64,000 nucleotides of DNA, taken from the NCBI RefSeq assembly GCF_008726925.1, contig NZ_VYWO01000001.1:434001-498000 (forward strand), written 5' to 3'. This document shows, in pieces, positions 21,032-30,406 of the stretch; position 1 is the first letter of the stretch; each line of letters opens with the position of its first letter. The notes under the pieces are model-generated. The model was not told the DNA's origin and made no database searches. It saw only the letters and a list, made by a program, of their open reading frames with translations. The position numbers and the translations under genes were made by a program. The DNA comes from Aerococcus sanguinicola (GTDB lineage: Bacteria; Bacillota; Bacilli; Lactobacillales; Aerococcaceae).

Positions 21032-22777
21032 TTAACTTTTATGTCGATCAAATTGACTGAACTGGCTATTGTAGAGTCGATAATAGAAGCCGCGCTGGGC
21101 GAGTAAGTCCTCATGCCTGCCCTGTTCGACAATTTGTCCCTGGTCGAGAACGAGGATAACATCGGCGTTCTGAATGGTCGATAGACGGTGGGCCACGACG
21201 AAACTGGTCCGGCCTAGCATCATATGGTCAAAAGCCTCCTGAACCAAGGACTCCGTCAAACTATCAATCGAACTAGTCGCTTCATCAAGAATAAGCATCT
21301 TGAAATCCGTTAAGAGAATGCGAGCAATACAAATTAATTGCTGCTGACCAGCTGACAAATTAGCCCCGGCGACATGAACTGGACTCTCATAGCCCTGGTC
21401 CATCTGCTGGACAAGGGGGTGGAGGCGGGCTTTTTTACTGGCAGCTATGACTTCCTCATAAGAAGCGTCTGGCTTACCATAGCGAATATTGTCATAAACC
21501 GTCCCTTCAAAGAGCCAGGAATCTTGAAGCACCATCCCAAAAAGCTGTCTCAAGTAGTTTTTATCTAATTGCCGGCTATCGACGCCGTCAATCAGAATTC
21601 GACCGCTATCAACTTCATAGAAGCGCATTAAAAGATTGATTAGGGTAGACTTGCCCGCCCCAGTTGGTCCAACGATGGCCACAGTTTGCCCAGCTTGGAC
21701 TTCAAGAGAGAAATCTTCGATCAGTTTTTGATCTTTTTGGTAAGCGAAGGAGACCTGGTCAAAAGTGAGTTGACCATGAAAATCTTCTATCTGGCCAACT
21801 TGGTAGGTATTAGCTGACTCTTTCTCTTCGAGCAGATCAAAAATACGCTCATTAGCAGCCAAGGCAGTCTGCATTTCATTAACCACTGCTGAAATATCAT
21901 TAAAAGGTTTGCTGTACTGGTTAGCATAGGCCAAAAAGCTAGAAAAAATACCCACTGAAAGCTGACCCGAAACCACTGCAAAGGCGCCGTATAGGCCCAC
22001 TGCCCCATAGACTAAGCTATTAACCACCCGGGCACTCGGATTAACTAAGGCACCATAAAACTGAGACCAGACCCCGGATTCGTGGAGCTCTTGGTTTAGC
22101 CGTGTGAAATCCTCATCGGCTTGCTTCTCGTAAGTAAAACTCTTTACTAAGAGCTGGTTATCTGCCAATTCCTCGGTATAAGCGTGCAGCTGGCCACGAA
22201 GAGCTAATTGCGTCTGAAAGAAGCGGTAGGTGCGGTTGGCAATAAAACTAGATACAAGAATGGACAAAGGGGTCAGTACAATAACAATAAGGGCTGTTTT
22301 CACATGGATTGAAAGCATCATGAGAAGAACCCCTACAATCATCGCTAGGCCCGAGAAAAAATTAGTAAAACTTTGAATCAGCCCATTTCCAACCAAGTCC
22401 ACATCGTTAATGGCCCGGCTAACTAAGTCCCCATGGGCGTGCTGGTCAATAAAATTTAAGGGTAACTTGTGGATTTTCTTAAAGAGATCTGTCCGCAAAC
22501 GTCCCATAAGCCGGTAAGAGACTCGATTGATTAGGCGGTTCTGCCCCCACATGAAGATGGCTGCTAGACTAGCTGTGACGAGTAAATAAATCAGCTGACG
22601 GTATAAGGCGGAAAAGTTAACTTGCCCCTGGCCTAGGACCTGGTTAACAGCTTGACCGATTTGAATTGGGACTAAAATTTGACAGGCGACAGACAAGCTG
22701 GCTAAAACTAAAATAACGAATAAAAGCAGTCTCTCTTGCTTTAAATAGGCCAATAAGGCACGTAAGGAACTAAGCAA
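21032..22777 (-). CDS. ABC exporter half-transporter, catalytic-site subunit
   Basis: A 581-residue half-transporter: six membrane helices (about 15-310) followed by an ATPase domain (Walker A GPTGAGKST, Walker B LILDEATSSID with the catalytic Glu, and H-loop VAHRLST). The signature is LSAGQQQL instead of LSGGQ, so this signature would face the degenerate site of its partner. The start is TTG at 22777, eight bases after GGAGGGAGCC; this ribosome binding site lies in the 3' end of the upstream gene, and the two genes overlap by eight bases. The pair resembles the BmrCD/LmrCD/YheIH group of drug or lipid exporters. The substrate is unknown. Confidence 0.9.
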   Translation of the reverse strand: MLSSLRALLAYLKQERLLLFVILVLASLSVACQILVPIQIGQAVNQVLGQGQVNFSALYRQLIYLLVTASLAAIFMWGQNRLINRVSYRLMGRLRTDLFKKIHKLPLNFIDQHAHGDLVSRAINDVDLVGNGLIQSFTNFFSGLAMIVGVLLMMLSIHVKTALIVIVLTPLSILVSSFIANRTYRFFQTQLALRGQLHAYTEELADNQLLVKSFTYEKQADEDFTRLNQELHESGVWSQFYGALVNPSARVVNSLVYGAVGLYGAFAVVSGQLSVGIFSSFLAYANQYSKPFNDISAVVNEMQTALAANERIFDLLEEKESANTYQVGQIEDFHGQLTFDQVSFAYQKDQKLIEDFSLEVQAGQTVAIVGPTGAGKSTLINLLMRFYEVDSGRILIDGVDSRQLDKNYLRQLFGMVLQDSWLFEGTVYDNIRYGKPDASYEEVIAASKKARLHPLVQQMDQGYESPVHVAGANLSAGQQQLICIARILLTDFKMLILDEATSSIDSLTESLVQEAFDHMMLGRTSFVVAHRLSTIQNADVILVLDQGQIVEQGRHEDLLAQRGFYYRLYNSQFSQFDRHKS

Positions 22778-24503
22778 CTGGGCTCCCTCCTTCCACTAAT
22801 TTTTGGGACTTAGCCATGGCATAGTAACTGGGGCTGGTCTCTAAGAGCTCTTCATGATGACCAACGGCTTCGACTTGGCCATAGTTTAAGACAATAATTT
22901 GGTCTGCATCAAGTACGGATGCGAGGCGCTGGGAGACCAATAAGACCGTTGCGGGTTTTTGGGCCAGCTGTGAGCGGATCCGGGCTTCCGTTGCAAAATC
23001 CAGAGCACTCAGAGCATCATCTAGGATGAGAAGGCCCGCATCTTTAACTAGGGCGCGAGCGATGGTCAGACGTTGGCGTTGCCCTCCAGAGAAGTTTCTT
23101 CCTCCCTGGCTCACCTTAGCATCTAACCCACCATCGAGCTGGCGCACAAAATCAGCCGCCTGGGCCTCCTCTAACGCTTGCCACAAGTCGTCATCACTGG
23201 CATCCGCCTTGCCCATAAGCAAATTAGAGCGAATCGTCCCCCTCAATAAGGCAGCTCGCTGGGGAACCAGACTGACCATTTGCCTCAAGTCTTCAAGACT
23301 GAGCGTTTGAATAGCTTGTCCATTAAAATAAATCTGCCCCCTTGTAGGCTCATAGAAGCGTTCAAGTAAATTCAGTAAACTTGTCTTTCCGGCAGCTGTT
23401 GGACCTACAATGGCATAGAAAGCGCCAGGAGCCAAGCTGAGGTTAATCGTTTTAAGGATTTCCGTTTCCCCATAGGCAAAAGAAAGCTCCTTCATCTCAA
23501 CCGCCACTGCTTGGGTCGGGGACTGGTCCAAAGCCTGGCTAGCTTGGTCTGGGTCTTGGATACTTGGTTTGAGGGCTAATAATTCATCGACACGCTGGAT
23601 GCCGGCCAAGCCCCGGCTGATCATGACGAGCACCTGAACTAAGACATTAAGGGCTAGTAGGATTGTATTCATATAGTTCACTAGGGCAATGATTTCCCCT
23701 TGCTGTAAGGCGCCCAGGTTAACCAAGGGCGCACCAAAATATAAAATCAAGGCAATTAAGAGGTTGACGACAAAGAGGCTGGCTGGATTGGCCAGGGACT
23801 GGGCACGAGCAAGCAAAGTCTGCTGGTCTTCAAGAGATTGGTTGGCCCTGTCAAAATGTTCAATTTCACGTTTTTGACTCGCAAAAGAGCGGATATCACG
23901 CATGCCCGATAAATTTTCTGCGAAGACTTGGCCCAGATAGTCTAGGCTATCTTGGATAACAGCTAGGATACGGTTAGAAGCTAGGGTAATGAGAGCAAGG
24001 ATAGCTCCTAAGATTAAGCCGCCCACAATAAAGATCGGAGCAAGCTGGGGGCTAACAACAAAGGACATGACCATAGCTCCGACAAGTAAAATCGGACATC
24101 TTGAGGCCAAACGAATGGCCATAGCAATACAAACTTGGATATTATGGGTATCATTAATCATGCGGTTTGCGATTGAGCTCGCCCCTAAAGTCTGGCTCTG
24201 CTGCAAGTCCAAGCGGTTGACTTGGTCGAATAAGAGGGCCCGCAATTTAGTCCCCGTTGACTGAGAAACGATCGAGGCAAACCATTGACAGACTAAGGCT
24301 AAAAGATAGCCACAGAGAGGAAGAACAAATAATAAGATGCCCCGGCTCTTAATATAGTCTAGATTGCCTGGATGAATCCCGTAATTAATGATATGGGCCA
24401 TCAGGAATGGCACCAGTAGCTCCAAGATAGCTTCTAAGCTTTTAAAGACAAAACCCGTCAAAGCCCGGCCCTTATTCTCTTTCAACACATCAATGACACG
24501 CAT
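22770..24503 (-). CDS. ABC exporter half-transporter, degenerate-site subunit
   Basis: A 577-residue half-transporter with six membrane helices (about 15-300) and an ATPase domain. Walker A is GPTAAGKTS, the signature FSGGQRQRL is canonical, but Walker B reads LLILDDALSALD, with Asp where the catalytic Glu should be. Together with the LSAGQ signature of the partner, this predicts one active and one inactive ATP site, as known for heterodimeric exporters such as TM287/288 and BmrCD. The ATG at 24503 follows GAAGGGGAG. It is the first gene of the pair. Confidence 0.9.
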   Translation of the reverse strand: MRVIDVLKENKGRALTGFVFKSLEAILELLVPFLMAHIINYGIHPGNLDYIKSRGILLFVLPLCGYLLALVCQWFASIVSQSTGTKLRALLFDQVNRLDLQQSQTLGASSIANRMINDTHNIQVCIAMAIRLASRCPILLVGAMVMSFVVSPQLAPIFIVGGLILGAILALITLASNRILAVIQDSLDYLGQVFAENLSGMRDIRSFASQKREIEHFDRANQSLEDQQTLLARAQSLANPASLFVVNLLIALILYFGAPLVNLGALQQGEIIALVNYMNTILLALNVLVQVLVMISRGLAGIQRVDELLALKPSIQDPDQASQALDQSPTQAVAVEMKELSFAYGETEILKTINLSLAPGAFYAIVGPTAAGKTSLLNLLERFYEPTRGQIYFNGQAIQTLSLEDLRQMVSLVPQRAALLRGTIRSNLLMGKADASDDDLWQALEEAQAADFVRQLDGGLDAKVSQGGRNFSGGQRQRLTIARALVKDAGLLILDDALSALDFATEARIRSQLAQKPATVLLVSQRLASVLDADQIIVLNYGQVEAVGHHEELLETSPSYYAMAKSQKLVEGGSPVA

Positions 24504-24584
24504 AGCCAGCTGACTCCCCTTCTATTCGTTAAAGATTAATCCTAGGATAGCAAATTTACAAGTCGGTCTCAAGCTAGGACAAAA

Positions 24585-24612
24585 AGAAAAAACTGGGCTT
24601 AGCGCCCAGTTT
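24585..24612 (-). terminator. Rho-independent terminator after yebC
   Basis: Minus strand: AAACTGGGC, a GCTAA loop, GCCCAGTTTTTT and another T-run. It lies about 90 bases after the yebC stop and before the ABC exporter operon. Nothing else was seen in 24504-24702. Confidence 0.88.
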
Positions 24613-24702
24613 CATGCCTAGTCTCTATTCACAAGCAGACTTGATTGGAAAGTCAATCCTGGATTTTACAAGCTGTAACTAGCCAGGTTCAGGCCCGCTT
24701 AC

Positions 24703-25437
24703 CTAATCTTCTGCTAATTCAGTTGTATAGTATACATTTTGCACGTCGTCATCGTCTTCGAGCTTGTCGATAAGATTTTCAAAGCTTTCGGCCTTATCAG
24801 CTGGTAGATCAATCAAAGTCTTAGGTACCATCGTTAACTCGGCACTGGCCAGTTCGTAGCCTGCTTCTTTTAGCGCATCACGAACATCCCCGAAATCTTC
24901 AGCTTGGCTATAAATTTCGAACACGTCATCCGAAACTTGTAAATCTTCAGCCCCTGCCTCTAAGGCTTCCATCATCATGCTGTCTTCATCCACATCTAAA
25001 CCTTCACGTTCAATAGCAATATACCCCTTGCGGTCGAACATATAGGCTACTGATCCTGATTCACCCAGGCTGCCACCGTTCTTATTAAAGATAGTCCGCA
25101 CATTAGTCAGGGTACGGTTGGTATTATCTGTTAGGGTTTCGACATATACCGCGATCCCATTAGGGCCGTAGCCTTCATAGGTCACTTCGTCGTAATCTTC
25201 ACCACTGTTTTGGTTGGTTCCCTTATCAATGGCGCGCTCAATATTAGACTTTGGCATATTGGCGGACTTCGCTTTATCCATCACCATCCGCAAAGCGGGA
25301 TTCGATTCAGGCTCTGGCCCACCTTGTTTGACTGCCATATAAATTTCCCGTGATAATTTTTGGAAAACTTTGGCACGTTTGGCGTCTTCAGCACCCTTAG
25401 TGTGTTTGATTTTACTCCATTTATTATGTCCTGCCAC
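24703..25437 (-). CDS. YebC/PmpR family regulatory/translation protein
   Basis: A 244-residue protein with the unmistakable family opening AGHNKWSKIKHTKGAEDAKR and central TYEGYGPNGIAVYVETLTDN. Members bind DNA as regulators in some species; more recently the family has been linked to relief of ribosome stalling. The start is GTG at 25437 after AAGGGG. The C-terminus is acidic (KLEDDDDVQNVYYTTELAED). A single-gene unit. Confidence 0.95.
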   Translation of the reverse strand: MAGHNKWSKIKHTKGAEDAKRAKVFQKLSREIYMAVKQGGPEPESNPALRMVMDKAKSANMPKSNIERAIDKGTNQNSGEDYDEVTYEGYGPNGIAVYVETLTDNTNRTLTNVRTIFNKNGGSLGESGSVAYMFDRKGYIAIEREGLDVDEDSMMMEALEAGAEDLQVSDDVFEIYSQAEDFGDVRDALKEAGYELASAELTMVPKTLIDLPADKAESFENLIDKLEDDDDVQNVYYTTELAED

Positions 25438-25510
25438 AAAAGCCCCTTCTTTCCTAAAAGTATTTCAAATTAACGTATCAATAATAGCAAACTTTGAGAC
25501 TTTTAGCAAC

Positions 25511-26407
25511 TTAAGTTGTTGACTTGGGCACTAGGAGCTTAAGCTGGCCCGGCAAAACATCCACCTGAATAGGTAGGCTCGGTCCAGCATCCCCATCGAC
25601 ATTCGAACTTATGGAGTGGTCCAAAGCCTTGAGGGAGATGTGCTTAGCCCGCTCATAGAGGACAAACTTAGAGGCTGAGATATCGCCTTGGATGGCATTC
25701 TGGAGGAGCTCAGGAACGAATTCTAGGCTATGCCGGTCTTTGAGAATAAGTAGGTGAAGCCAACCATCATCTATCCGGGCTTGGTCTACCATATGTTCCA
25801 AGCCACCCACAGAATTTGTCAAGCAGATCAAAATTAATTCCGTTTCAACTAGCTGCTGGTGCCCATCAAGCCAGATCTCATAGCTTTGAGCATTGGATTG
25901 AAAGAAAGCCTGAACGCCATCTGCTACATAGGCCAATTTCCCCAAACGTTTCTTGGCCTCAGCTTTAGTATCTTTAACCGCTTCAGGGATCTGACCGACT
26001 GCTACCACATTCATAAAGTAGTGGTCATTGAGCCGTCCGATGTCCACCGCTTGGAGGGTCAACTGAGAAAGCTGCCTGAGAGCCTCCTTAGGCTGTTGGG
26101 AGATCTTTAACACCCGGCCGATATCATTAACTGTACCTAGGGGCATATAACCCAGGGGCAAATCAAACTGATAAGCTGCTAAGGCATTGACCGCTTCATT
26201 CAAAGTCCCATCCCCTCCAGCTACAAAAACCGCATCTGCCTGGTCATGGTATTGGGCAATAATCCGCCCCATATCCCCCTCTCCCCGGGTAAAAACCAGC
26301 CGGGTATGGGCAAAGCTCTTGGCTAAAATCCAATCTAATTCTGGGGCGACGGCCCGACCCAGACCATTCCCAGCGGCAGGATTAATGATGAGTAAACAGT
26401 TCTCCAT
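25511..26407 (-). CDS. Diacylglycerol/lipid kinase family protein
   Basis: A 298-residue DagK-catalytic-domain protein. The nucleotide loop VAGGDGTLNEAVNAL is near residues 68-82, preceded by LIINPAAGNG and followed by PLGTVNDIGRVL, where the G-T-x-N-D motif is conserved. It would phosphorylate diacylglycerol or a related lipid at the inner membrane face; in Gram-positives, DgkB returns diacylglycerol from lipoteichoic acid synthesis to the phospholipid pool. Whether this is the DgkB ortholog or a YegS-like paralog is open. The ATG at 26407 follows AAAGGAGG. It is divergent from the PBP gene. Confidence 0.88.
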   Translation of the reverse strand: MENCLLIINPAAGNGLGRAVAPELDWILAKSFAHTRLVFTRGEGDMGRIIAQYHDQADAVFVAGGDGTLNEAVNALAAYQFDLPLGYMPLGTVNDIGRVLKISQQPKEALRQLSQLTLQAVDIGRLNDHYFMNVVAVGQIPEAVKDTKAEAKKRLGKLAYVADGVQAFFQSNAQSYEIWLDGHQQLVETELILICLTNSVGGLEHMVDQARIDDGWLHLLILKDRHSLEFVPELLQNAIQGDISASKFVLYERAKHISLKALDHSISSNVDGDAGPSLPIQVDVLPGQLKLLVPKSTT

Positions 26408-26484
26408 GGACGAACCTCCTTTGCCCTATTATACTAAAAATTTAAAAATTTGACCGAGCTAAAGCTCCTTGAGTCAAAGTCTTT

Positions 26485-26493
26485 TGCTATAAT
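26485..26493 (+). promoter_or_regulatory. Extended -10 promoter of the PBP gene
   Basis: TGCTATAAT, a full extended -10 box about 28 bases before the ATG. No good -35 hexamer was seen at the usual distance. Confidence 0.55.
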
Positions 26494-26520
26494 AGAGAAA
26501 AAGGTCCTTGGAGGTGACTT

Positions 26521-29016
26521 ATGCCAACCCCTTATCCAAAACAAAATTCTTCCCTCATTCATCGTCTGAGTCAAGTCGTTCAGCTAGGCCAGCTTGGCTT
26601 AAAAGCCTGTCTAGGCTTATGCTGCGCCCTCGTTTGCCTTGCTCTAGGTTTGGGGCTAGGTTATCTTCTCGGGCTCACTGAAGACCAGGTTATTCCCAGC
26701 CGCCAAGAAATGGCCCAAGCAATGATTAACACGGAAGCCCCTTCTCAGCTAATTAGCCAAGATGGCCAAGTCATTGCCCAGGTCCAGCCCGACATCCGAC
26801 GACAAAATATCCCCCTAGACCAGGTCAATCCGCTCATTGTAAATGGCCTTGTCGCCACTGAAGATGAGTATTTTTTTGACCACCCTGGCTTCGTTCCAAG
26901 TGCCATCCTCCGTGCAGCCGTTAGTTACATTCTGGGCATCGGTAATCCCTCCGGTGGGTCGACCCTCAGCCAACAATTAATCAAGCAAAGCTTACTCACA
27001 AATGAAGTGTCTATAGCCCGCAAGGCAGAAGAATTACTCCTTGCCATCCGCCTGGAGAAGTTTTTCTCCAAGGAACAAATTCTCGAAGCCTATCTCAATT
27101 TCTCTTCTTTTGGCCGCAATGCTAAAGGGGAGAATGTCGCAGGAATTGAAGCGGCTAGCCAAGGCCTCTTTGGCAAAAAAGCAGCCGAGGTCAACCTCCC
27201 CCAAGCGGCCTTCCTCGTTGGTCTGGCACAGAATCCTTATAGCTATACCCCCTATAGGCAGGATGGCTCTTTCAAATCTGACGAACAAAACGAACAAGGC
27301 CTCCACCGTATGGAAGAAGTTCTAGAGCGGATGCGGATTGAAGAAGTGATCTCAGCAGAAGAATACCAAGCCGCTAAGACTTATAATATCCGCCAAGATT
27401 TCATCCAAACAAGTGAACGCACTCCGACTCAAGAAGACCCCAACACCTATCTCTTCCAAGCCCTGAAACGGGAAAGCTTACATATTTTAACCCAACGACT
27501 CGTCGAAGCAAGGGGAGAAGATTGGGAAAGCATAAAAAGTCAGCCCGACCGTTTAGTAAACTACTATGATGAAGCCGAACAAGTCTTTAAGAATCGTGGC
27601 CTAGAGATTCAAACTACGATTCAATTGGACCTCCACCAGGCCTTAGCATCTAATCTTGAACAAACTGCAAGCCGTCTGGGCAGTCCTCGGCATGGCGATG
27701 TGGTTCAGAATGGTACGGTCTTAATCGATAATCATACAGGAGCTATCCTTGCCTTCACTGGAGGAATTGATTACGAGCACCAGCAAACTGACCACGCTTT
27801 TTCGACTCGGCGGTCGCCTGGGTCGACGATCAAACCCCTGCTTACTTATGGCCCAGCCCTCCAAGAAGGCTTGATTAGCCCTGCCAGCCGACTTGCGGAT
27901 AATTACATTCGAAGTCAAGAAGAAGACGGCACTTACTATGAGCCGAGTAACTATGGCCAGACGATCTCCAATCAAATGGTCACAGCTAGGCAGGCTCTGG
28001 CCCAGTCGCTAAATAACCCAACCGTCCACCTCTACCATGCCCTCCTCCAGCAAGGGGCAGACCTCAAATCCTATATGGACCGCCTAGGCTTCGACCAAGC
28101 AATCGCTGACCATGAGTATCAGAATCTCGCTCTCAGTCTAGGGGGAACGCAAACGGGGCCCACAGTCGCTGAGATGGCAGCTGCTTATGCGGCTATTGCC
28201 AACGGAGGAGTCTACCATAAGCCCCATCTTATCCAGAGCATCCGGGACCGGCATGGCAATCTTTACTACCAAGTCAACAGTCAAGAAGAGCGTGCCTTTA
28301 ACCCTGATGTGGCCTATATCTTAGTGGATATGCTTAAGTCAGTTAAGACAGAAGGTCTCTGGCAGGACCACCAGCATGTCTTAGCCGGAGACCTAGACTG
28401 GATGGTCAAAACCGGGACCTCTGAAGGCTATATCGATAGTTGGGTGGTTGGTAGCACACCAAGTATTAGCCTGGCTTCCTGGATTGGTTATGACAATCCC
28501 GAAATCCAACAAAGTCTTGACCAAGCAGACGATAACCAGGCTTTTGGCCGTCCTTCAGACCGCCATGCTCGCGCTATGAATCGTCTCTATGCCAGTAATG
28601 CCCAGCTTCTTGGTGCCGGACAAAGCTTTGAGCGCCCTGCAAGCGTCCAAGAATACTCAATTGTAGAAAAGACCGGCCAAGCTCCCGGAGCTTTCCCCGG
28701 CCCCTATCAGAGTCGCTATCAGGTTTCCGCAGAAGCACCGATGAAAACAGAAATCTTTCCTCAGCATATGCCCCGACCTGACGCTAGTTTTAATTATGCT
28801 ATTGGGGCTGAACTGGATGAAATCGCCTATGAATTAGAAGACTACCGCTTAAAAGACTCAGAAGCAATTAATCGCCGATTCCGTTCCATCCTCCAGGGCT
28901 ATCGCCAGCGCTTGGAAAAATCTTTTAACCGTTCTTTTAAAGCCATTAAGGGAATTAAGGATGACGAGGATGAAAACCAGGAAAATCAGCAGCCCAATCG
29001 AAATGACCAGCCTTAA
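26521..29016 (+). CDS. Bifunctional class A penicillin-binding protein (glycosyltransferase/transpeptidase)
   Basis: An 831-residue class A PBP. After a cytoplasmic start and one membrane helix (about 30-55) comes a GT51 domain with ATEDEYFFDHPGF, GGSTLSQQLIKQSLL and RKAEELLLAIRLE. The transpeptidase domain has the serine motif SPGSTIKPLL (S-x-x-K), SLNNPTV (S-x-N) and VKTGTSEG (K-T-G-T). It polymerises and cross-links peptidoglycan outside the membrane. It looks closest to the PBP2A/PBP1A types of Lactobacillales, not settled. The C-terminal tail is charged (KDDEDENQENQQPNRNDQ). The ATG at 26521 follows TTGGAGGTGA. Confidence 0.95.
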   Translation: MPTPYPKQNSSLIHRLSQVVQLGQLGLKACLGLCCALVCLALGLGLGYLLGLTEDQVIPSRQEMAQAMINTEAPSQLISQDGQVIAQVQPDIRRQNIPLDQVNPLIVNGLVATEDEYFFDHPGFVPSAILRAAVSYILGIGNPSGGSTLSQQLIKQSLLTNEVSIARKAEELLLAIRLEKFFSKEQILEAYLNFSSFGRNAKGENVAGIEAASQGLFGKKAAEVNLPQAAFLVGLAQNPYSYTPYRQDGSFKSDEQNEQGLHRMEEVLERMRIEEVISAEEYQAAKTYNIRQDFIQTSERTPTQEDPNTYLFQALKRESLHILTQRLVEARGEDWESIKSQPDRLVNYYDEAEQVFKNRGLEIQTTIQLDLHQALASNLEQTASRLGSPRHGDVVQNGTVLIDNHTGAILAFTGGIDYEHQQTDHAFSTRRSPGSTIKPLLTYGPALQEGLISPASRLADNYIRSQEEDGTYYEPSNYGQTISNQMVTARQALAQSLNNPTVHLYHALLQQGADLKSYMDRLGFDQAIADHEYQNLALSLGGTQTGPTVAEMAAAYAAIANGGVYHKPHLIQSIRDRHGNLYYQVNSQEERAFNPDVAYILVDMLKSVKTEGLWQDHQHVLAGDLDWMVKTGTSEGYIDSWVVGSTPSISLASWIGYDNPEIQQSLDQADDNQAFGRPSDRHARAMNRLYASNAQLLGAGQSFERPASVQEYSIVEKTGQAPGAFPGPYQSRYQVSAEAPMKTEIFPQHMPRPDASFNYAIGAELDEIAYELEDYRLKDSEAINRRFRSILQGYRQRLEKSFNRSFKAIKGIKDDEDENQENQQPNRNDQP

Positions 29017-29020
29017 GTCC

Positions 29021-29066
29021 AAAAAGGCCCTCAAACCGTTCTTAAAAACAGTTTGAGGGCCTTTTT
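29021..29066. terminator. Bidirectional terminator between the PBP gene and ccpA
   Basis: AAAAAGGCCCTCAAAC and its complement around a 14-base loop, followed by TTTTT. It serves both converging genes. Confidence 0.92.
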
Positions 29067-29110
29067 CATAGCTTTATATAAGCGCAAGAAGCAGTCCCAG
29101 CAGGAACTAG

Positions 29111-30121
29111 CTATTTCGTTGAATCCCGTACAATGATCTTGTAGGGCAGGATATTTTTGTTCTCAATAATTTCATCTTCTGCTGTTTTTTCACCCATCAA
29201 CTTGGTCAAAATCCGCATAGCCACTGCCCCGATATCATAGAGTGGCGGTGCTATCGTTGTGAGCTGAGGACGGACAATTTCCGTAATAATGGAGTTATTG
29301 GATGACACAATGGAAATATCTTCTGGTACCTTGAGGCCATGGTCTTGGACATAATTGCTGACCCCGGCGGCTAGCTCATCACCGATAATCATAGCTGCCT
29401 GAGCCTTGGACTCAATGAGTTGTTGCCCCACCTCTTCTGCTGCCCGGTAACGGGAGTTTTCAGCGGTTAGCACCAAGGCCGGATCCAATGTTTTGTTATG
29501 GCTAGCTAGGGCATCTTTATAACCATTAAAGCGTCCTAATTCGTCATCTACCTGGTATTCAGGAGCTGAAATAAAGGCGACCTCTTCAATTCCCTGGTCA
29601 AAGAGACGCGAAACAGATTCTGAAACAGCTGATTCATAGTCAATATGAACGGAAGGCATAGTGCCTTCAGGATCAATCATGCCAGCCAAGACAATCGGTG
29701 TCCGCGTCCGTTCCACTTCATGGCGGATCTTATCGGTCATGGTATGCCCTAAGTAAACCAGCCCATCAACTTGGCGCGATAAGATATCTGTTACGACTTT
29801 TTCTTCCCGCCCCTGGTCAGCATTGGCCATAATAATACTGTAATCATACATAGCCGCAATATCATCAATACCTAGCGCAAAACTTGAAAAATAAAGATTC
29901 GTGATGTCGGGAATGATCACCCCAACTGTAGTGGTCCGCCGACTGGCTAAACCTCTAGCCACAGCATTTGGACGGTAGTCCAGTTTCTCAATAACTTTCA
30001 TTACTTTTTCGCGAGTGGATGGTTTGACATTGGTATTGCCATTAACCACACGCGATACTGTTGCCATGGAGACTTCAGCTTCACGCGCAACATCATAAAT
30101 TGTTACAGTTTGTTTGTTCAT
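29111..30121 (-). CDS. ccpA: Catabolite control protein A
   Basis: A 336-residue LacI-family regulator. The N-terminal helix-turn-helix and hinge read TIYDVAREAEVSMATVSRVV ... KLDYRPNAVARGLASRRTTT, typical of CcpA, followed by a periplasmic-binding-protein-like domain ending ILPYKIIVRDSTK. CcpA with Ser46-phosphorylated HPr binds cre sites to control carbon metabolism. The identity is further supported by a near-perfect cre over its own -35 box. The ATG at 30121 follows GAGGAGGGAAAG. Confidence 0.93.
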   Translation of the reverse strand: MNKQTVTIYDVAREAEVSMATVSRVVNGNTNVKPSTREKVMKVIEKLDYRPNAVARGLASRRTTTVGVIIPDITNLYFSSFALGIDDIAAMYDYSIIMANADQGREEKVVTDILSRQVDGLVYLGHTMTDKIRHEVERTRTPIVLAGMIDPEGTMPSVHIDYESAVSESVSRLFDQGIEEVAFISAPEYQVDDELGRFNGYKDALASHNKTLDPALVLTAENSRYRAAEEVGQQLIESKAQAAMIIGDELAAGVSNYVQDHGLKVPEDISIVSSNNSIITEIVRPQLTTIAPPLYDIGAVAMRILTKLMGEKTAEDEIIENKNILPYKIIVRDSTK

Positions 30122-30159
30122 GCTTTCCCTCCTCGATTATTCCACATGCAGTCATTGTA

Positions 30160-30188
30160 AGTATAAGCAAGTCTTTAAAGAAATGCAA
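30160..30188 (-). promoter_or_regulatory. ccpA promoter
   Basis: Minus strand: TTGCAT (30188-30183), an exact 17-base spacer and TATACT (30165-30160), about 40 bases before the ATG. The -35 overlaps the cre site. Confidence 0.8.
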
Positions 30189-30197
30189 GCGTTTACT
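30184..30197 (+). promoter_or_regulatory. cre operator over the ccpA -35 box
   Basis: TGCAAGCGTTTACT matches the cre consensus TGWAARCGYTWNCW at 13 of 14 positions. Overlap with the -35 hexamer implies autorepression by CcpA. Confidence 0.8.
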
Positions 30198-30352
30198 AAA
30201 AGAATCTTATCAGCTTTCATCACTGTTTCAAATTAGCTATAGCGTTTTCACTAAAAATGAGCACAAATACTATTTTGACACTAATTGCCGATTAATACAA
30301 TAGTAAAGTGCCTAAATTTGAAAACTTTTACATTCATTAATGAAAATATTAC

Positions 30353-30381
30353 AAAAAAGCCCAGCCTATCAGCTGGACTTT
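30353..30381 (-). terminator. Terminator after the YtxH-domain gene
   Basis: Minus strand: AGTCCAGC, loop TGATAG, GCTGGGCT and TTTTTT. It ends the two-gene YtxH/DUF948 unit. Confidence 0.85.
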
Positions 30382-30406
30382 TAAATGCTAGTATTTACTT
30401 ATGCCA

